A stretch of DNA of 64,000 nt, from positions 898,483 to 962,482 of the forward strand of contig VTFK01000276.1 in NCBI GenBank assembly GCA_009617715.1. The letters run 5' to 3'. This document shows positions 44,600-58,866 of this stretch, piece after piece. The stretch's first letter is position 1, and each line of letters opens with the position of its first letter. The position numbers were made by a program, and so were the translations under genes. Under the pieces are notes generated by a model. It did no database searches. It worked only from the letters and a program-made list of their open reading frames with translations, and was not told the origin of the DNA. Source of the DNA: Plectrocnemia conspersa (Eukaryota; Arthropoda; Insecta; Trichoptera; Polycentropodidae).

Positions 44600-47207
44600 T
44601 CATTTGGTACAATAGAATATTAAATCGAGTATCGGTTATTAAATTTGTTCATAAATATTATATATCTTTATGATATTTTAGCTTACGTGAGTTTGTGCAC
44701 GTTTGTCGTTAAATTGAAGAAAACACGAATAAAAATAAATATAGCAAACTCTAGTTCTATCTGTATTATTTATAGACCTAATTTTTGTATTTATAGATGA
44801 TATATATCTGCTATTACACATATTTTTATCATTGATATTAAGTCTTATTGCGTTTATCTGCATTTCCATATTTATATTTATGACTTTTGTGCCGTTTAGG
44901 ATCATAGAATTAGTCTCTTAAAATAGAGCATCTAAAATTAAACGAAGGTGACCGGTTAGATAGTAATAGTTATTTACGATCTTCGGAAACAAAAGTTTGT
45001 TTGAAACAGTCATAGAAAATGCCATAGAAATAAAACAGTAGTGTGACATTTGAGTGATATTATGTGTGATAATTAGCTGTATAATAGTTACATTAAAGAA
45101 GTGTTTCTTATAAATATTACGTTTGAAATTCTATAATCGAGTTATAGAATTTGAGATTGAAATAGAATTGTCTGTCATAAAAATAACAGTTTTTTTTTTT
45201 TAAGGAATTAGTCTTAATCCAATCGATTATTGATAATGAAGCTTTTTAACCCTTATAATGTAGTATGTGTATGTCATTTTTCAATAAGTTATTACAAGTA
45301 GTTATGCCGGACACGCTCTTATCAAATGATATGTAATTAATTTAATATTGATTTTATATTCTTTAATGAGTTTAAAGAGTGAAATCATTATTATTTATGA
45401 GATATTTTTGGTACAAAAATATCTAATTAATATAATATTTAATTTTAATTATAATTATATATCAATAATAACAACTTAAATCCACAATTGCCGTCAAACA
45501 ATTAATAAAACTGTCAAAAGCAAAAATAATCGTTGGTAAATAAACACTTGCTACTTAATTACCCTGATAAATAAAAGTAAACATAAACATGCATAAGATA
45601 TACGCATAAAAGTATACATAACAACATACAGTTAACAAGACCAAGGTCGCTTTTATAACAGTTAACACTATCATTGTTAATATTTATTACTACACAGAAA
45701 CGAATCGGATATATCAATCAAACGGTCGTTTAAAGCTAATAGTAAATATATGTACATGAAAAGAAAGACACTATCCTACTTTAAAGTATTGATATGATGA
45801 ACTTATTTTGTATTTATAATATTTAATTGAAAGATTTTCATATGTAAATAAGGAACAGATCAAATTTTTAAATCTTTTATCATTTCACTCATATTCTATG
45901 AAACAGTAATAAATTAATATAACTACTGAATAATAATTAAGATTTAATTTATGAAATATGTTGTAAGTAATCGTTAGAGTGACTTCATGATTATCATTAT
46001 TTCGTTATAACATTTGTTTTGCAATATCTATGCAGTTTCTACAGTACAATATTAGTAATATATTTTTGTTTACTTTGCTGTAAACTACCATTAAAATCTG
46101 ATGGTCCATTGAAAAAACATTCCATCTCGTGTGACATCTGCAATTTTTTAATCATTACTAATTGCAATTGTAAGTCCAGCTGTGGCTTTTCATTCAATTA
46201 AAAAATAAATTATTAGCTGTTATCTAATTACACGAAATGAAAAAAGTATTTTAACATAAGTCAGTTGAATAAACTAAAACACTACTAAATGTATTAATCT
46301 GATGAGTTTAAATATCAAGGTCTTTTTTGATAGTAGGAAATAAAGAGCAATTATTTTTTGACTAAAAATAGACACTCTTTATACATTCAATATGAATTCC
46401 AAACGTAATTTCCTATTGTATATATTTTTTTCTTACAACACAAATATTCCTTTACGATTATAAATTAGTAAAAGTCTCGCAATACTGAATTCAAGAAGCT
46501 TTTACAAGCTGTTAAATCTTTAGCATAAGTCAAAATAGTAAATTAGCAATTTTATATATTTATTTATGCTTCAATATTTAGTGAAATTTTAAATTGTTTA
46601 ATGATCTTTAACTAGCTTTTTCTAGTAGAAATATATCTTCGAACAGACTTATTTCTAGGGTAAAGTATGATATTCATTAGCAGTAAAAGATGACTTTATT
46701 TTAGAACTTTAAGTTATCTGAAATAAAGCCATAAAAATAATATATAATATGCCATTTTACAACAACCCTAAAAAAATTCATTCCATTAATAAAAATTGTT
46801 ATTATCAAACTGAAATAAATACTAACATAATTTTGATGCAGATAAACCAATTATAATGTCATTAATTTTAGGTCTACAGGTTAATAGTTATATATTTTTG
46901 TATATGTGTTGTATCTTATATATGTATTATATATTTTTATTGTCATATTTTTTTAATTTGTAATTATTTTTATGTAGTATTTTTCCTAACGGATAATTTA
47001 TTATTTTTCTTATTAATATTATATAACTCAGTCGTAAACAATGATAATGGTAATGAAGTCTGTATGCTTTGTGTATATTTTATAAAAAAATGTAGCATAC
47101 AAAACATGTTGTTTTACTAAAGATTCCATAATTCTTTATAGAAGTAGGCTTGCTATAATCAATTGCATATCATTGCAAAGAAATGTCACACAATTTCATT
47201 TTCAAGG
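44600..47207. other. Gene-free AT-rich stretch
   Basis: Low-complexity AT-rich DNA. No exon, repeat copy or RNA gene was recognised. Confidence 0.5.
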
Positions 47208-47341
47208 CCGTCGATGACCTGCAAAACATTCCTATCATCTCGGCGGATATATTCTAGACAGGTCTTTATGTGTTTTGAAGAACGTTGGAAATTTAGCCGG
47301 CACATTGCAGATCATTAAAATGCTCGGTTTTATCTTAAACA

Positions 47342-47880
47342 ATGCGCGCTACTTCAGTATTGCGCACTCTTTATGATGCTCTAGTCCGCAGCATACTAGA
47401 AACTAGCTCTAATATTTGGATTCTAGGCGTAATGGGTCAATGTAGTGAATTAAAGCTGGAAAAAGTACAGCAGAATACGGGTATTATCCGTTCTTGTTTC
47501 TCAGTGGTTTTATTTTTGGAGCGTTACGATACACTTTTTTGTCAACTCGCAGAAGTGTTTATATAATTAAACACTTCTAAAAATTGTTCCATAATCAGCT
47601 CCGAATGTGGTTATAGTTCTCGGTCGCATCCACTGTTTCTTGCCTGTAAAGTCTAGCGCTTGCCAACTCTTCTCTGGCAAAGACCGTACGTCTGCTCAAT
47701 ACTGTGCATATAGATATTGACATTTTCTCGTTTGTGTCTGTTTCGTGTTTTTATGTGTTTGTGTGTATGCATACGTATATATGTATTGTAAAATTGTAAT
47801 ATATTTTATACTTTTGGCATTAGGTTAACCTGTCAGGTCATGATTGTCATAATTTTAATAAATAAATAATATATTTATCA
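47342..47880 (+). pseudogene. LINE C-terminal fragment with 3' tail
   Basis: The frame at 47342-47566 reads T-S-V-L-R-T-L-Y-D-A-L-V-R-S-I-L-E, then S-N-I-W, then K-L-E-K-V-Q-Q, the thumb pattern of R1/I/Jockey-type reverse transcriptases. After the stop comes a 3'UTR-like stretch ending ATAAATAAATAA at about 47858-47872, a plausible retroposon tail. 5' truncation is usual for LINEs. The repeat at 47208-47287 may be part of the same insertion. Confidence 0.75.
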
Positions 47881-49494
47881 TATAATATTTCAAGCATTTC
47901 TGCAAAAGATTTGTTTCTTAGATATGTTCCCATCTTTTAAATCATCAGATCTAACAACTTTAAATTTGCATTTAAATTTTAACTTGAATTGTCATTTACT
48001 TCTAAATAAATATATATTATTTACATTGTTGTATTATTAATCAGGAAATACTACAGAATAATAAGGCTTATTAATATATATGTCATCTACTCATTAATAC
48101 ATTTTTTTAATTCATGAACATCATCATAATTATGTAAAAAAATATTAAGTGCGTGTTGCCAAAACAATTTCCCATCAAATATGCATACCTAAACAAACGA
48201 GTTTGTTCACAGTTGTTATTTATTTATAATCATCTTTTTGCATTATCGGATGGTCGCCCAAAAATGCCCACCCGTAAGTTATACACTTTAATTAGAAAGG
48301 CGAAAATAAATTCAGTGATCAATTTACTTCTGAGAAAAAAAACTTTCCTATTCCAAAATTGCAGCGTGTTATTACTTAAAAATAATATTTTTTAATTTTC
48401 GGAATAAATTTTTATTTAAAATCAAGGAAATATGTAACTAAATTAATATTTTTAATTGAACATAATGAGGAAAAGCGTCGATTATTCAATCCAAATAATC
48501 AATTAAAACTAGCACACATTCATCCACTCGTATGACTGTAATACACTACCCGGATGCGGTTTTTTTGTATATATATATATATTGTTTATTTAATATATAA
48601 TCAATTTATTATATGTAATGAAATACAAATAACCTATTGGTTCACAGCCATTTTTTTACAAATAAGCTATATATACAATGGTTTTATTTTTATTAAATTT
48701 AGTTAAGGTTTAAGGATAATATAAAACCTCTATTGTTTAATTTAGAAGCTATTATTGTTTTAGTTAGAATGTTTTTGTGTATATACATATTTAAATTTAA
48801 ATCCATTTTTGTCGTAGTTATTGATACTAGAGATTAGTGGGTTATATGTTCTCGCAATTTTTTTAATGTTTATCCGTGTGAAAATAATAATATTATTTTA
48901 TTGTTGGAATTTTATATTTTTAACGCATGAGTACACTGAATAGGGTAAACTTTGCTTTTGGAAAAAAGCAAAGCTTAGCTAATAATTAAGCTACAATCCC
49001 GTTTTTTTGTCATTGATTTTAATAGAGAAAGATTTTATTTTCTTGAAAGCTTGTAGACGTTCTTAAAAATATCTTTGTATCACTGTAGTTTCAACTGTAA
49101 TTGAAAAAGTCAGATCGTTTTAAGATTTTAATTCAAGACTTAGTGTAGTAGCAATTTTATTAATTCTTACTGCAATACAATTTATTGACAGTGAAATATT
49201 TTGAAGTATGTATATTACTTTTTTCCGGAAAAAGTTTCATATCTGTAGTTTTCAGTATACGTTAAAAAAAATTAGGGTTTAGGTTTCGAGATTTTTTGAA
49301 ATGTGTTTCTGAAATACAGATTTATTTTAGTTTTCCTGTATGTTTTTTATATCCAGATCAATGTATTTAATAATTAAGTTTTAATGTATGTTTCTTAAAG
49401 ATACTAAAGTGCTGTCTTAATTATTTTTTTTTAACTATGAGCTGAAGTAGTTCATTATTACAGAATTTTCAATACCTTGAGTTTAATTAATCAA
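47881..49494. other. Gene-free AT-rich stretch
   Basis: No coding signal. A TA-dinucleotide run lies near 48570. No repeat copies recognised. Confidence 0.5.
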
Positions 49495-49625
49495 CACCAT
49501 ATCGATTAGAAAACCATGAGATTAGAAAAATCTAGATAAACCTATTCTGTGATGATCGATCGGAATTATAACTATATAATAATCACTAATTCCGATTTTT
49601 AAGACACGATAGAATTTTTTGAAAT
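49495..49625 (-). mobile_element. SINE body/tail copy
   Basis: On the minus strand: TTCTATCGTGTCTTAAAAAT, AGTGATTATTATATAG, TCCGATCGATCATCAC, TCTAGATTTTTCTAATCTCA. It matches the copies at 28905-29105 and 62165-62265. The head is not recognisable. Confidence 0.65.
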
Positions 49626-50229
49626 ATTTATAAACACCAAGATCAGTAGTCAGAGACTTGTATTTTCTTATTATTATTCAATCTAATAAAATTTTAAATA
49701 CTATTTATGTACTGCCTTATTTATGAATAAAAATTGTCGAAATATTGTAAGCTGAAACATTAATTTCAATTTTCTTCAAGGAATAAAAAAATGTTTATCT
49801 GAATATTAACACAAAAACATTTTAAAGTTTATCTGTCATTATAACACGAAAAATATTAATAAAGTCTAAAATAAATACAGCCTTAGCCCATAATAAAATA
49901 GAAATAGGCAAACCAGAATATTTAAAACATTTATTTATGCATATTGATTTTTGTTATTAAGTGATTTTTTAAATATAATGTAAAAAGTAAGAGCAAAATA
50001 ACTGCTTTGTGGCTTTTCTTTTGATTGTAGCTTTAAGTAGGAAAAAGGCATAAAATGGCTGATAAATGTAAATACCAATGACCAAAAACTTGTATAATTT
50101 GATGTAATATTTGAAAAATATATGTCCATACATGCAATAAATGTGGCGCATACCTTGGGATTGTAAAATGATTCTAAAAACTAAATATTTTTTTCATTTA
50201 TTATTTTTTTAATTTACGTAATTATAAAA

Positions 50230-50420
50230 CGTAATCGGCTACAGGCAACCATACCGAGGGTGCGGCTAAAGCCGATTGCTTATCGTTGGTTACTCGTGCT
50301 CGTATTTACAGTCGCCCGTCATCAACCGTTCATGCGGTTGACATATTGAATCTGTCTATTTCTCCGGCCTTTTGGCCTTCATGTCTCGCAGTGGGAGCTA
50401 CCGACTTCCCATAGCAATAT
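50230..50420. other. GC-rich patch, unidentified
   Basis: A GC-rich segment with GGCTACAGGCAACC, GGGTGCGGCTAAAGCCG and a GGCCTTTTGGCC palindrome, abruptly bounded by AT-rich DNA. There is no open frame. It could be a retroelement 5' fragment. Confidence 0.35.
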
Positions 50421-52789
50421 TATATATATATACATATACATCACCTCATTATTTTTAGACAACTGCGAAATCAACCTGGGCCATGGTTGAGAGAATGTGT
50501 TGAGTGTATTAAATCTTAATTCAGAAAATTCGTATATTCGTTTTTTACCTTCCTGTTTCTTTAAAGTTATGCAGCAGATAAATTTTGGCTTATAAGTTAA
50601 TATTGTTAAAATCCATCGAGCATATTTTTAATAAATAATCATATTTTGCGATACAAATACTTGGCGTTTCTTTAATCATTTACAATCTGTAAATGATAGT
50701 TGGCAGATGTGATGACTGTGCTGTACTGAATATTCCAATTAAAATTTAAAAAATATTAAAATTAAATATCTCGTACTGGATTATTTGTGTAGATTAGACG
50801 CGAGCTCCACTGGTAGCGACATCTAGAGTGAAGTGGCAAATAATAATTTATTTACGACCTATCATAAATGATCTGACTAATTTAAAATGTAATATTTTCA
50901 TATTCAATTTACAAATATTTTTTAGCCCTAGTCAATGATTAATTTAGGTATTCTTTTTTTTGACATAAAGTAAAAAAGCGGAATGTTTCTTGTCGGTATT
51001 AAGTGTAACTTTTTTTGGTAGTTCTAAAACGAAGGTTCAGATGTTAGTGTATTCTGAAGTTAAATGTCGAAGTGCACTATTTTTTAGATTGATGAGGCGA
51101 TTGACTCTTTCTTATATTCGACCATTTTTCTAAAGCGACGATCTTGTATTTTACTTTTTTTATTAAAGACAAACAGCTGGAGATTTGCCAACGCGTTTCA
51201 TTGCAACTGCAACTGTAACTACATTTCCTTGCCGTTTTTGCTAAATACCTTGTAATCTTCTGAAAAAATGATTTAGGATAGAACTCATCTATTTTAGGTG
51301 TGCACTATAATTTTTTTATGTTTAATTGTATAATCCCAATTCATGATGACCAGATAAGTTTATCTCAAGTAAATAAAGAAAATATTGCTTTCACAGTAAT
51401 ATTTTAATGTATGTCCCACAGTATTGTAAAAATATAATTACGAAATAAATTGGAAAAATGTTTTTTAAGGGCTCATTTTCATTCCTTTTTTTAAACACCG
51501 TCTTTATTACCGAAAATGTAATTTTTTATTAATTTTGCATGCACTAATTTCTAGTACATAAACAGTTATTTTTAGATTGCCTTCAACTATATTGTTTAAC
51601 TTCAACAGTGTCTCGCTTAATTATTCGCCATTAACAGCAAATGGAGGTCTTCCACTGAGTTAATCTTGAAGGTTAATGTCACTCGGATGAAATGTCTTAA
51701 ATCACTGCTAAACAGCTCTCAGGCGAGCAATATCTATCCAAATCTCAATTTGATATTTCCTGTGTTTACCGCTTAAAAATATTATTATTGAAACTACAAC
51801 TGTTATTAAAATGAAAGATTGTTCTGGCTTAAGAGCCTTAAACTCTAGTCATATTGACCGCTGTCGATTTTAGCGTGTATTAACTAAGTCATTGGTCTGA
51901 TTTTAATTTGCATAAAGAAGTGGAAACATATTTTAAGAGTTATGCTTTAAAATCGGTACTAAAGAAAAATTCATTGGGATGTTAAACATATCAAAATCAA
52001 GCTTTATTCAATTCGCACTATGATATTTATTAACAGAAGCAATCGTTTGTGTTTTGTCCTTAATAAAACTTGTTTGTGCTGTGCTTCAAATTCCTTCTGC
52101 CTAATTAACATTAATTTTTATTTGCGATTTTATAATTGGCTTTGATGCATTAATTTTTATGGCAGTAAAGGTATTCAATTTTGCAATAATCTCATTTATA
52201 AGTACATGAATATCGCCATTTAATTAAATTTTATTATGAGTAAAGTAGCAAAGAGACGTATCGAATTCATCAAGAGACTGTCAAATAAATTTTGCTAAGA
52301 GTCATTCGTCATAACAAATAATTTACGATCGACGTTTACGATGGAGTTAGTACAAAATTCTAGATAAATTTATGATAAGTGTGCTTCTTTGTATATGTAT
52401 ATAATACAACTTTCAATTAACATTATATTTATCTTATACATATTTTTACGTAGATCTTTAAACCATTGTTGAAACTTTTATAAAATAAAATAAATAAGCT
52501 CGTAAATGTCATATTTGTATGTTAATACATGTTATTCCAAGAGCGTAATAAGTTAAAACGCTCCTGTTTAAATAATAAATGATTTTTCTGAGAAACTGTG
52601 TTTATCAGTTTTAGCTAATTCTTGATGGATTTCTCAGAATCTTGGAACAAATTATATCAATATGTTGAAAAGCCATTTTGCTATAAATAAAATAGTAATG
52701 CTGATACATATTTGCAAATTGCAAAACAAGTATATTCATTAGTACGACGCACGTGACGATCGGAGTTGAGCTGACTTGTATTTATCGGT
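50421..52789. other. Gene-free AT-rich stretch
   Basis: No supported exon. A GAGCTCCACTGGTAGCGAC segment near 50804 is the only GC-richer spot. Confidence 0.5.
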
Positions 52790-53340
52790 TCAGAATTTTA
52801 ATACGGTTGTTCTCAAAATTGATATTAAAATGTTAGAATACATCGGTCAGAATATAAGCGGCCATAAAAAATAAGAGATTTTATATTATATGAATCATTT
52901 TTTTCTGTCAGTATTTATATAAAATATATATATCATATGCTCTGTATTTTAATGTGAAGGTCAGTTTTATGTTGGCAGATGGTCAGAATAATAATATTTA
53001 GGCGTTATCAATGTGTTTTAGCGCTAACTTGTTTGGTTGGGCTTGCAACATTGTTTCTTTCGCCGCTCTGTCGTTATTCCCGCTTCGTTCATCGCTCTGA
53101 ATACCTTCGTTGAGAGTTTTTTATTGGGTGTTTATTGCTATGAGAAACGCTCGCTCGCACCTTACCTGTCCAACAGTTTTAGGGCGGATAAGATATTTCT
53201 AAAATAAATAATTATAAATAATATAATATTTTTATTTTGATCACCTATATTTTTACTCTAACCATTTTATATTTATTCTGCACCACAATAATATTTTATA
53301 CTGACCCAAATTTTATTTAAATTATAAGCATTTAATTTGT
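52790..53340. repeat. Iterated GGTCAGAAT hairpin element, copy 2 (longer)
   Basis: Left motifs: GGTTCAGAATTTTAATA, CATCGGTCAGAATATAAG, ATGGTCAGAATAATAAT. Right motifs, inverted: TTTATATTCTGCACC, ATACTGACCC. The ends match 14393-14694. The middle (53020-53190) is GC-richer and includes AAACGCTCGCTCGCACCTTACCTG, related to about 17580-17620. This copy may be closer to the full-length element. Confidence 0.65.
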
Positions 53341-55354
53341 TGCCTTGATTAAATACCACTTGCAAATGGACTCAAACAAATAACAGTCGGTGTCTATACA
53401 AATACAAATCGGCGAAATATACTTAATATAGGAGGTACTCAATTCAAAATTGCGTTACAGATTCTCAAGTTTTAAAAATAGTCACTACGTAAAGTTTCGA
53501 TTATATATGTAAGATTCATAAAACTGGCACTAAATAATTTAATGCAATCATTCAGATAGTTTAAGCTCAACTAAATCAGTCAATGGTTCATTATCATAAA
53601 ATCTAAATTATTTGTTCACAGAAATATGCACACAATTATATTTATCTTATACATACTTTTATGTTTGATACTGTCTTATCTAGAGTTGAATTCTGTTTTT
53701 AGATTGATGCGTGTTTACGAATGTATTGCACAAATGATATAATTCAACACGAATTTTATAGTAAATATGTTTTTTAAATGAATGAGAGGTTGCAAAACAG
53801 ATACATATGTCATAATAATACGTCAAAGACCATGAAGATAACATAATGTACAAAAAAAATTTAGAACTGAAACGTTTTTAAATAATTATGTATAATCATT
53901 TGAGACAGTCAGTATATGAATATACATACATTTTAATCGCTTATCCTTATATTAGCTTATCAGCTATTTGATAACAGAGGGGATAGAAAAAATAATGTTC
54001 GTTCATTCAAAGTCGAATGTTTTATTGCTAAGAAATTTGCGAATTTTGCGAAAAAATCTTTGAAGATATTGAATAAATATATAATAACTATTGTAATCTT
54101 CATGTATATTTTTTTGAGAAATATAATAAACAAGCACTGGCTGTTTCAAAAAATAATAGGCTTTTAAAAAAATTTCCTTGCATTCAGGTACTTCTAAAAA
54201 TACTTTATACGCTGATCCTTTATTGTGTTGTCTAAGAATGCAAAAACTATTTATCCCACTTATTTTTTACTTTCAATAATTTACTATATTGTTAAAAAAA
54301 TATTTTTGAAAATACAGGTGCAATATTTTTTTCGATACTACCCCTAGTACCAAACGTAGATTTTTGTAATATGGAATATCCAAAGTACTGGAAATAATTA
54401 AAAATATGTAGCATAAGTTAGTTGGAATGATACTGAAATTTTATGAATGGCTATACAATTCGTCAAATAAGACCGCAGATAACACATAAAAGGGTACGCA
54501 AGAAGTTACTCGCTTTGAGAAATGCTGAATATCACCTCATATTCTAGCAGAACTGACGCCTCGCTCAATCTATATCAATATTAAAGCTAGAAAGTATTTA
54601 ACTTCATAAAAAATAATCGACTATTCAGAGATTAAAAAATTATGGATCCGGAAAAATAAATTTATATTATAATTAAAATAAAATTCTACGTTCTATCGAA
54701 ATATACATTGAAGGTTACTCAAATGCATCTAGTAGACGATATGTTTCAATGTTGGATATCAACCTTCGATTTTTAGATATAGTGAAAGCCTTAACGGAAA
54801 TAATTCTTAATCAACAAAAAAAAAAAACAGCAGTCAAAGATGCATAGACAATATTTTTTAAAATTAATATGCATTATTTTATTAAAAAAATAATTAGTTT
54901 CTGTATTATATCTTAGACGCTTACGTTTTAATGATTTGTTTAATTGGCCAAAATAAACCAAATCTGTTCTGATATTTGTGATGTTAGGTTTTCATTTTTA
55001 TTATTTTATCTTGTCGTTCATCATTATGTTTCATTAATAAAATAAAGAAATATTAATATTAAAAATTAGTATTTGTAATACGCGCATACTCAAGCGAATT
55101 GGAAGGCTTGGAAGATTCTGGTTTAGTTTTTTTTGGAAGCAATATAACATATATATTGAAATTATCTCTGAGTGCTTCTAGTGTTATTGGTTTTATTTCA
55201 TAACAATAACTAATTAATGAGGTTCTATGAAAAAAGCATATTCAATATTTTTCAATCTGTGTTTCAGATAACATAAAATGGAGTAACATATTTGAAGTTT
55301 CGATCTGATTATATAAATTATTGCCCGTATATATCTATGTTTTTATTTCACATG
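53341..55354. other. Gene-free AT-rich stretch
   Basis: No coding signal. It contains the conserved 50-bp repeat partner at 55079-55127. Confidence 0.5.
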
Positions 55355-55440
55355 ATTTAAATTCTGATCGTCATGTTTTTATTCTGACCGTATGATATTT
55401 TCATAATTATGACCATGCTAACCGAGATTTAATAATTTAA
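55355..55440. repeat. GGTCAGAAT element, short copy 3
   Basis: AAATTCTGATCGTCATG, TTATTCTGACCGTATG and TTATGACCATG repeat the right-hand inverted motif of copies 1 and 2. Confidence 0.5.
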
Positions 55441-55972
55441 ATTTAATACTGTGAGCTGGAAGCTAATCCATGGAACCACAAATTTATTTTTAATATAAAC
55501 TGTAGCAAAGATGCTGAACGAAACGCTCATTTATCTTAACCCATTTATCGTTAAGCTAACTATGAAAGTTATAATTACATTTGCAACAACAAATCCAGAT
55601 CTTTAATACTGATAACAATGAAAATAAAATCTCGAAATCGATTAGATGTTTGTTATCATGTCAAATATCACATAAATATAAACAACAAATACCATATAAA
55701 GATGTGTTTAAAATATAAATATTTTTCAATGGTGATATATAAATAAAAAGGTTAAAAAGCCATTGTTTAATGTGAGGTTGATTTCACTGTTTGATAACAG
55801 TAGTCGTATCAATGAAGCTATTTACTAATGAGATATTTTTTGTTTCAATATTTTCTATCCAAAAGCAATATTGGCAGTGGAGATAAAATAATCTCATTAT
55901 GCTTTATGCGTTTCAACTCGGTTATAATGCGACAATAGCAGTTAAAACTTTACTGTTAATGTCACAGGTGGT

Positions 55973-56660
55973 GGTATTTGCCCCATCTTGAATTTGGCAA
56001 GAAAAACGCATGCCATTTAATTAATAAAATAGAAAGCTTAAATAAACTGAGAAGTGATAATTGTTTTTGCGCCCTCCTATTGATCCGAATTTGGTTTGAA
56101 TACACTTTTACCAATACTCTTATATCGGTAAAAATCATATTTTTAAAACACAGTGTAATATCCAACTTACTTCTACTACTTATTTTTTTATTTTGAACTT
56201 GATCTAATAAAAGTTTGGGTTAGAACAGAAAATGGACGTTTCGCAACTTTCCGATTGAGCTTTATGGATATTTTTAATTTATTTTCGCTGGTAGAAATAT
56301 ACATATACGTATCTACTGGTGAAAATATATTTGGACCATACTAGTGAAAATATAATTTCACTGAAAAATACACATTTTCTGTAACATTTATAATAAATAA
56401 ATAATGATAAGTGTGTAAATGTATATATTACTACATATGTAAAATTTGTAACCACATAATTTTACTAGCATCAGATAAAATATATTTTCACTGATAAAAA
56501 TATATATCTATCAATGAATATAATTTCTATCAATGAATATAACCCGGGAATTTCTGATTTAGAATCAGGGCCGTCATTTCAGTTTCTTTTAGCTTTCTAT
56601 TTTATTACTTAAATGGCATGCATTTTTCTGGCCAAATTCAAGAGGGGGCAAATACCTGCC
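55973..56660. mobile_element. Element with long (about 70 bp) inverted ends
   Basis: The left end GGTATTTGCCCCATCTTGAA...GCATGCCATTTAA...AATAGAAAGCTTA is mirrored at about 56590-56660 with few mismatches. A partial third copy lies near 23073-23110 (CTTGAATTTGGAC...TGCCATTTAATGAA). A CAATAAAATCG-family fragment (56046-56100) and the 56232-56460 repeat lie inside. Confidence 0.65.
56232..56460. repeat. Dispersed repeat, inverse partner of 31705-31955
   Basis: Contains GGACGTTTCGCAACT, ACTAGTGAAAATATAA and AATACACATTTTCTGTAACA, in the same order as the reverse complement of 31705-31955. Confidence 0.7.
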
Positions 56661-56794
56661 CCCTTCCCCCACATGACGTTTCGGTGCAAGTTTTGGGTCA
56701 CATGATCCAGTAACATTATTCGAATAATATCTCATCACAATATCTCGGATTTTTATTACCGAGCGACTTTTTCTTGTTTCTTCGGAAGCATATC

Positions 56795-56995
56795 TAAACC
56801 AAATTTTGCCCAATAGGAGAGCAAAAAACAAGAATCACTTATCAGAAGTCAAAAATCCACGTCAAAAGCAATAAAATCGTGCTCGGTTATCTAAGGTTAA
56901 TAGTATGTCTCTTATAATAATATTACAAATTAAATAAGGAACATACAAACCGAATTTTGCCCAAATAGGAGAGCGCAGAAAACAATTATCAGTTT
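56795..56995 (+). repeat. CAATAAAATCG repeat, cluster 7
   Basis: One unit and the start of the next: CCAATAGGAGAGCAAAAAAC, CACGTCAAAAGCAATAAAAT, CTCTTATAATAATATTACAA, CCCAAATAGGAGAGCGCAGA. Confidence 0.82.
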
Positions 56996-56999
56996 GTAT

Positions 57000-58777
57000 G
57001 TATATATAATTAACAACCTGGACGACTTGATTCAAAACAATTTGAAGATCTTGAGGCAAGGACTTTGATACGAGCGCTTCTCTATGAATCATACAGTGAA
57101 CTCGCTCTATATTTTCAAAGAACGAGTGATGATTCATAAATATCTCTGACTTTTGCTCGGGACAAAACGGAACTTATAAAACCGAATTCAATGTAACTTT
57201 CCTGATCGTCTTTGATTTGCTTTGGTATTTTTCAAGTTGCCAACTGCTAAATATATATCCATGGCTTCTGAAATTAAAATTATAATTTTATGGGGGCTAT
57301 GAAACTTAATGTATTTCTTAGTTATTTAATTCACTGATTTCAAATAGAATGAAAAAATTCAGTGAAGGAAAAGAAACGAGATAGCCGGCTCTCGGCTTTA
57401 GGTCTTTTAAAAGCTGATTAAAGTTTACACGAGCCGACAGTATTGATCTGCTTTAGGGAATCAAAATACCCGGCCTATACCGCTTCTACGGGTATTTTTA
57501 GAGGAAAAACCGGATAGCCGGTTCGGTTCCGGGTAATTTTTGTAAGCTATTAAATAAACTACTTTAATTTTACTTTAATAATTAATATCATTTATTAATA
57601 AATAGGGTATTGAAATAACAATGATTTATAAAAATATATTTCAAAAATACTAGTGTTTAGTGTTTACAAAAAAACAGGTCATTTTCTTCCGAAATTTTAT
57701 AAAATAAAGGTAATAATAAATGTGACAAATAATTATTATTTGTTGCAGTGATTAAAAACAATATTTACCACGTATGATACGGAACACATCTTTTGAAAAT
57801 GTCATACTGATATTTAAATTTATTTTTAAATTTGATCAATCAAAAATGAGTTAAAAAAAAAGAAATTGCGATTCTTACACGCTTACAATAATTCAAAATT
57901 AAAATATTTTTAAAGATACATACCTTGAATGCTTGCGATTCTTGATTCTTAGTCTTCGTGGTTATTGAAGGATGTCTAGCCAACTGCTCGCCTAACGATT
58001 AAGTGAAATCGCATTTTTCGATTTGCAGGCAATATACACCACCATGGTACAAAAAGATTAATTAGTCATAAAATCGCGGGGAAAGCCCAGACTCCTCGGC
58101 CGCGGCTCATCGGCCGGTCAATGCAATGTAGATAAAAATATTTTGGAAAATCGCACATTCGCCAGCGCAAAAATAAACAGCTAGTATTTACAACTGCATC
58201 CTTTCAAAATAACCCTTATCTATGCATTCGTTTATCTCAAAATCTATAGGCCGCTAAATGTTGTCCCTTTTTTTGTCGTTCGAAGACGTTAGTCGTTTAA
58301 GAACACCAATTCGGCTCTTCCGTTTAATTTGAAATAATGGAAAAAAATATTTAAATGAAATTAACCGGATCGAATGCCGAATGGAATCACTGGTCTAGGC
58401 CCTAGACTTTTGGTCCTAACAACCATATATGTGGTCTAGTCTAAAATCTTTAATTAGTTACAAAAATCATCTAAGGATAATTGAAAATAAATTTAAAAAT
58501 ATTTTTTTAATGAATGAATGCAATTTAAATCAATTTAAATATTAAAATTTATTAATACATATTTTAAGTGTATTTAATATATTTTAAAATGCATATGTAT
58601 TATATTTATAATTTTAATATAGCAAATAAGTTTTTTCCTACTCATGCGGAATTACGTAAATTAAATAAAAATCTATGAAGCTCCACTTAATAAACTCTTA
58701 ACAATTAACAATTTCGTTATTTTTAACAAAGGTAGTAAGTAGCGTTATGATATTTGGTTGTTGCGCCGGGTTTATAA
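57000..58777. other. Gene-free stretch upstream of a candidate promoter
   Basis: No exon is supported. The stretch 57375-57540 is rich in CCGG (ACCGGATAGCCGGTTCGG). The stretch 58070-58120 is GC-rich (CTCGGCCGCGGCTCATCGG). The stretch 58390-58455 is an inverted copy of part of the hAT MITE at 10386-10611. Confidence 0.45.
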
Positions 58778-58866
58778 TGCGCATGCGTCGTCTGTGCGAA
58801 CATATAAAAAGCTCGCTCCGGCCGCTCATCTTTAGTTCGTCAGCTGCTAGCTTACGGTGTGGACGT
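58778..58866 (+). promoter_or_regulatory. Core promoter: NRF1/ewg-like site, TATA, Inr and DPE
   Basis: TGCGCATGCG (58778-58787) matches an NRF1/ewg-type palindrome. TATAAAAA starts at 58803. TTTAGTTC places an initiator A at 58834, so TATA is at -31. GGACGT at 58861-58866 fits the DPE consensus RGWYVT exactly at +28 to +33. Coincidence of all three at canonical spacing is unlikely. No protein-coding gene follows in the window, so the target is unknown. Confidence 0.65.
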
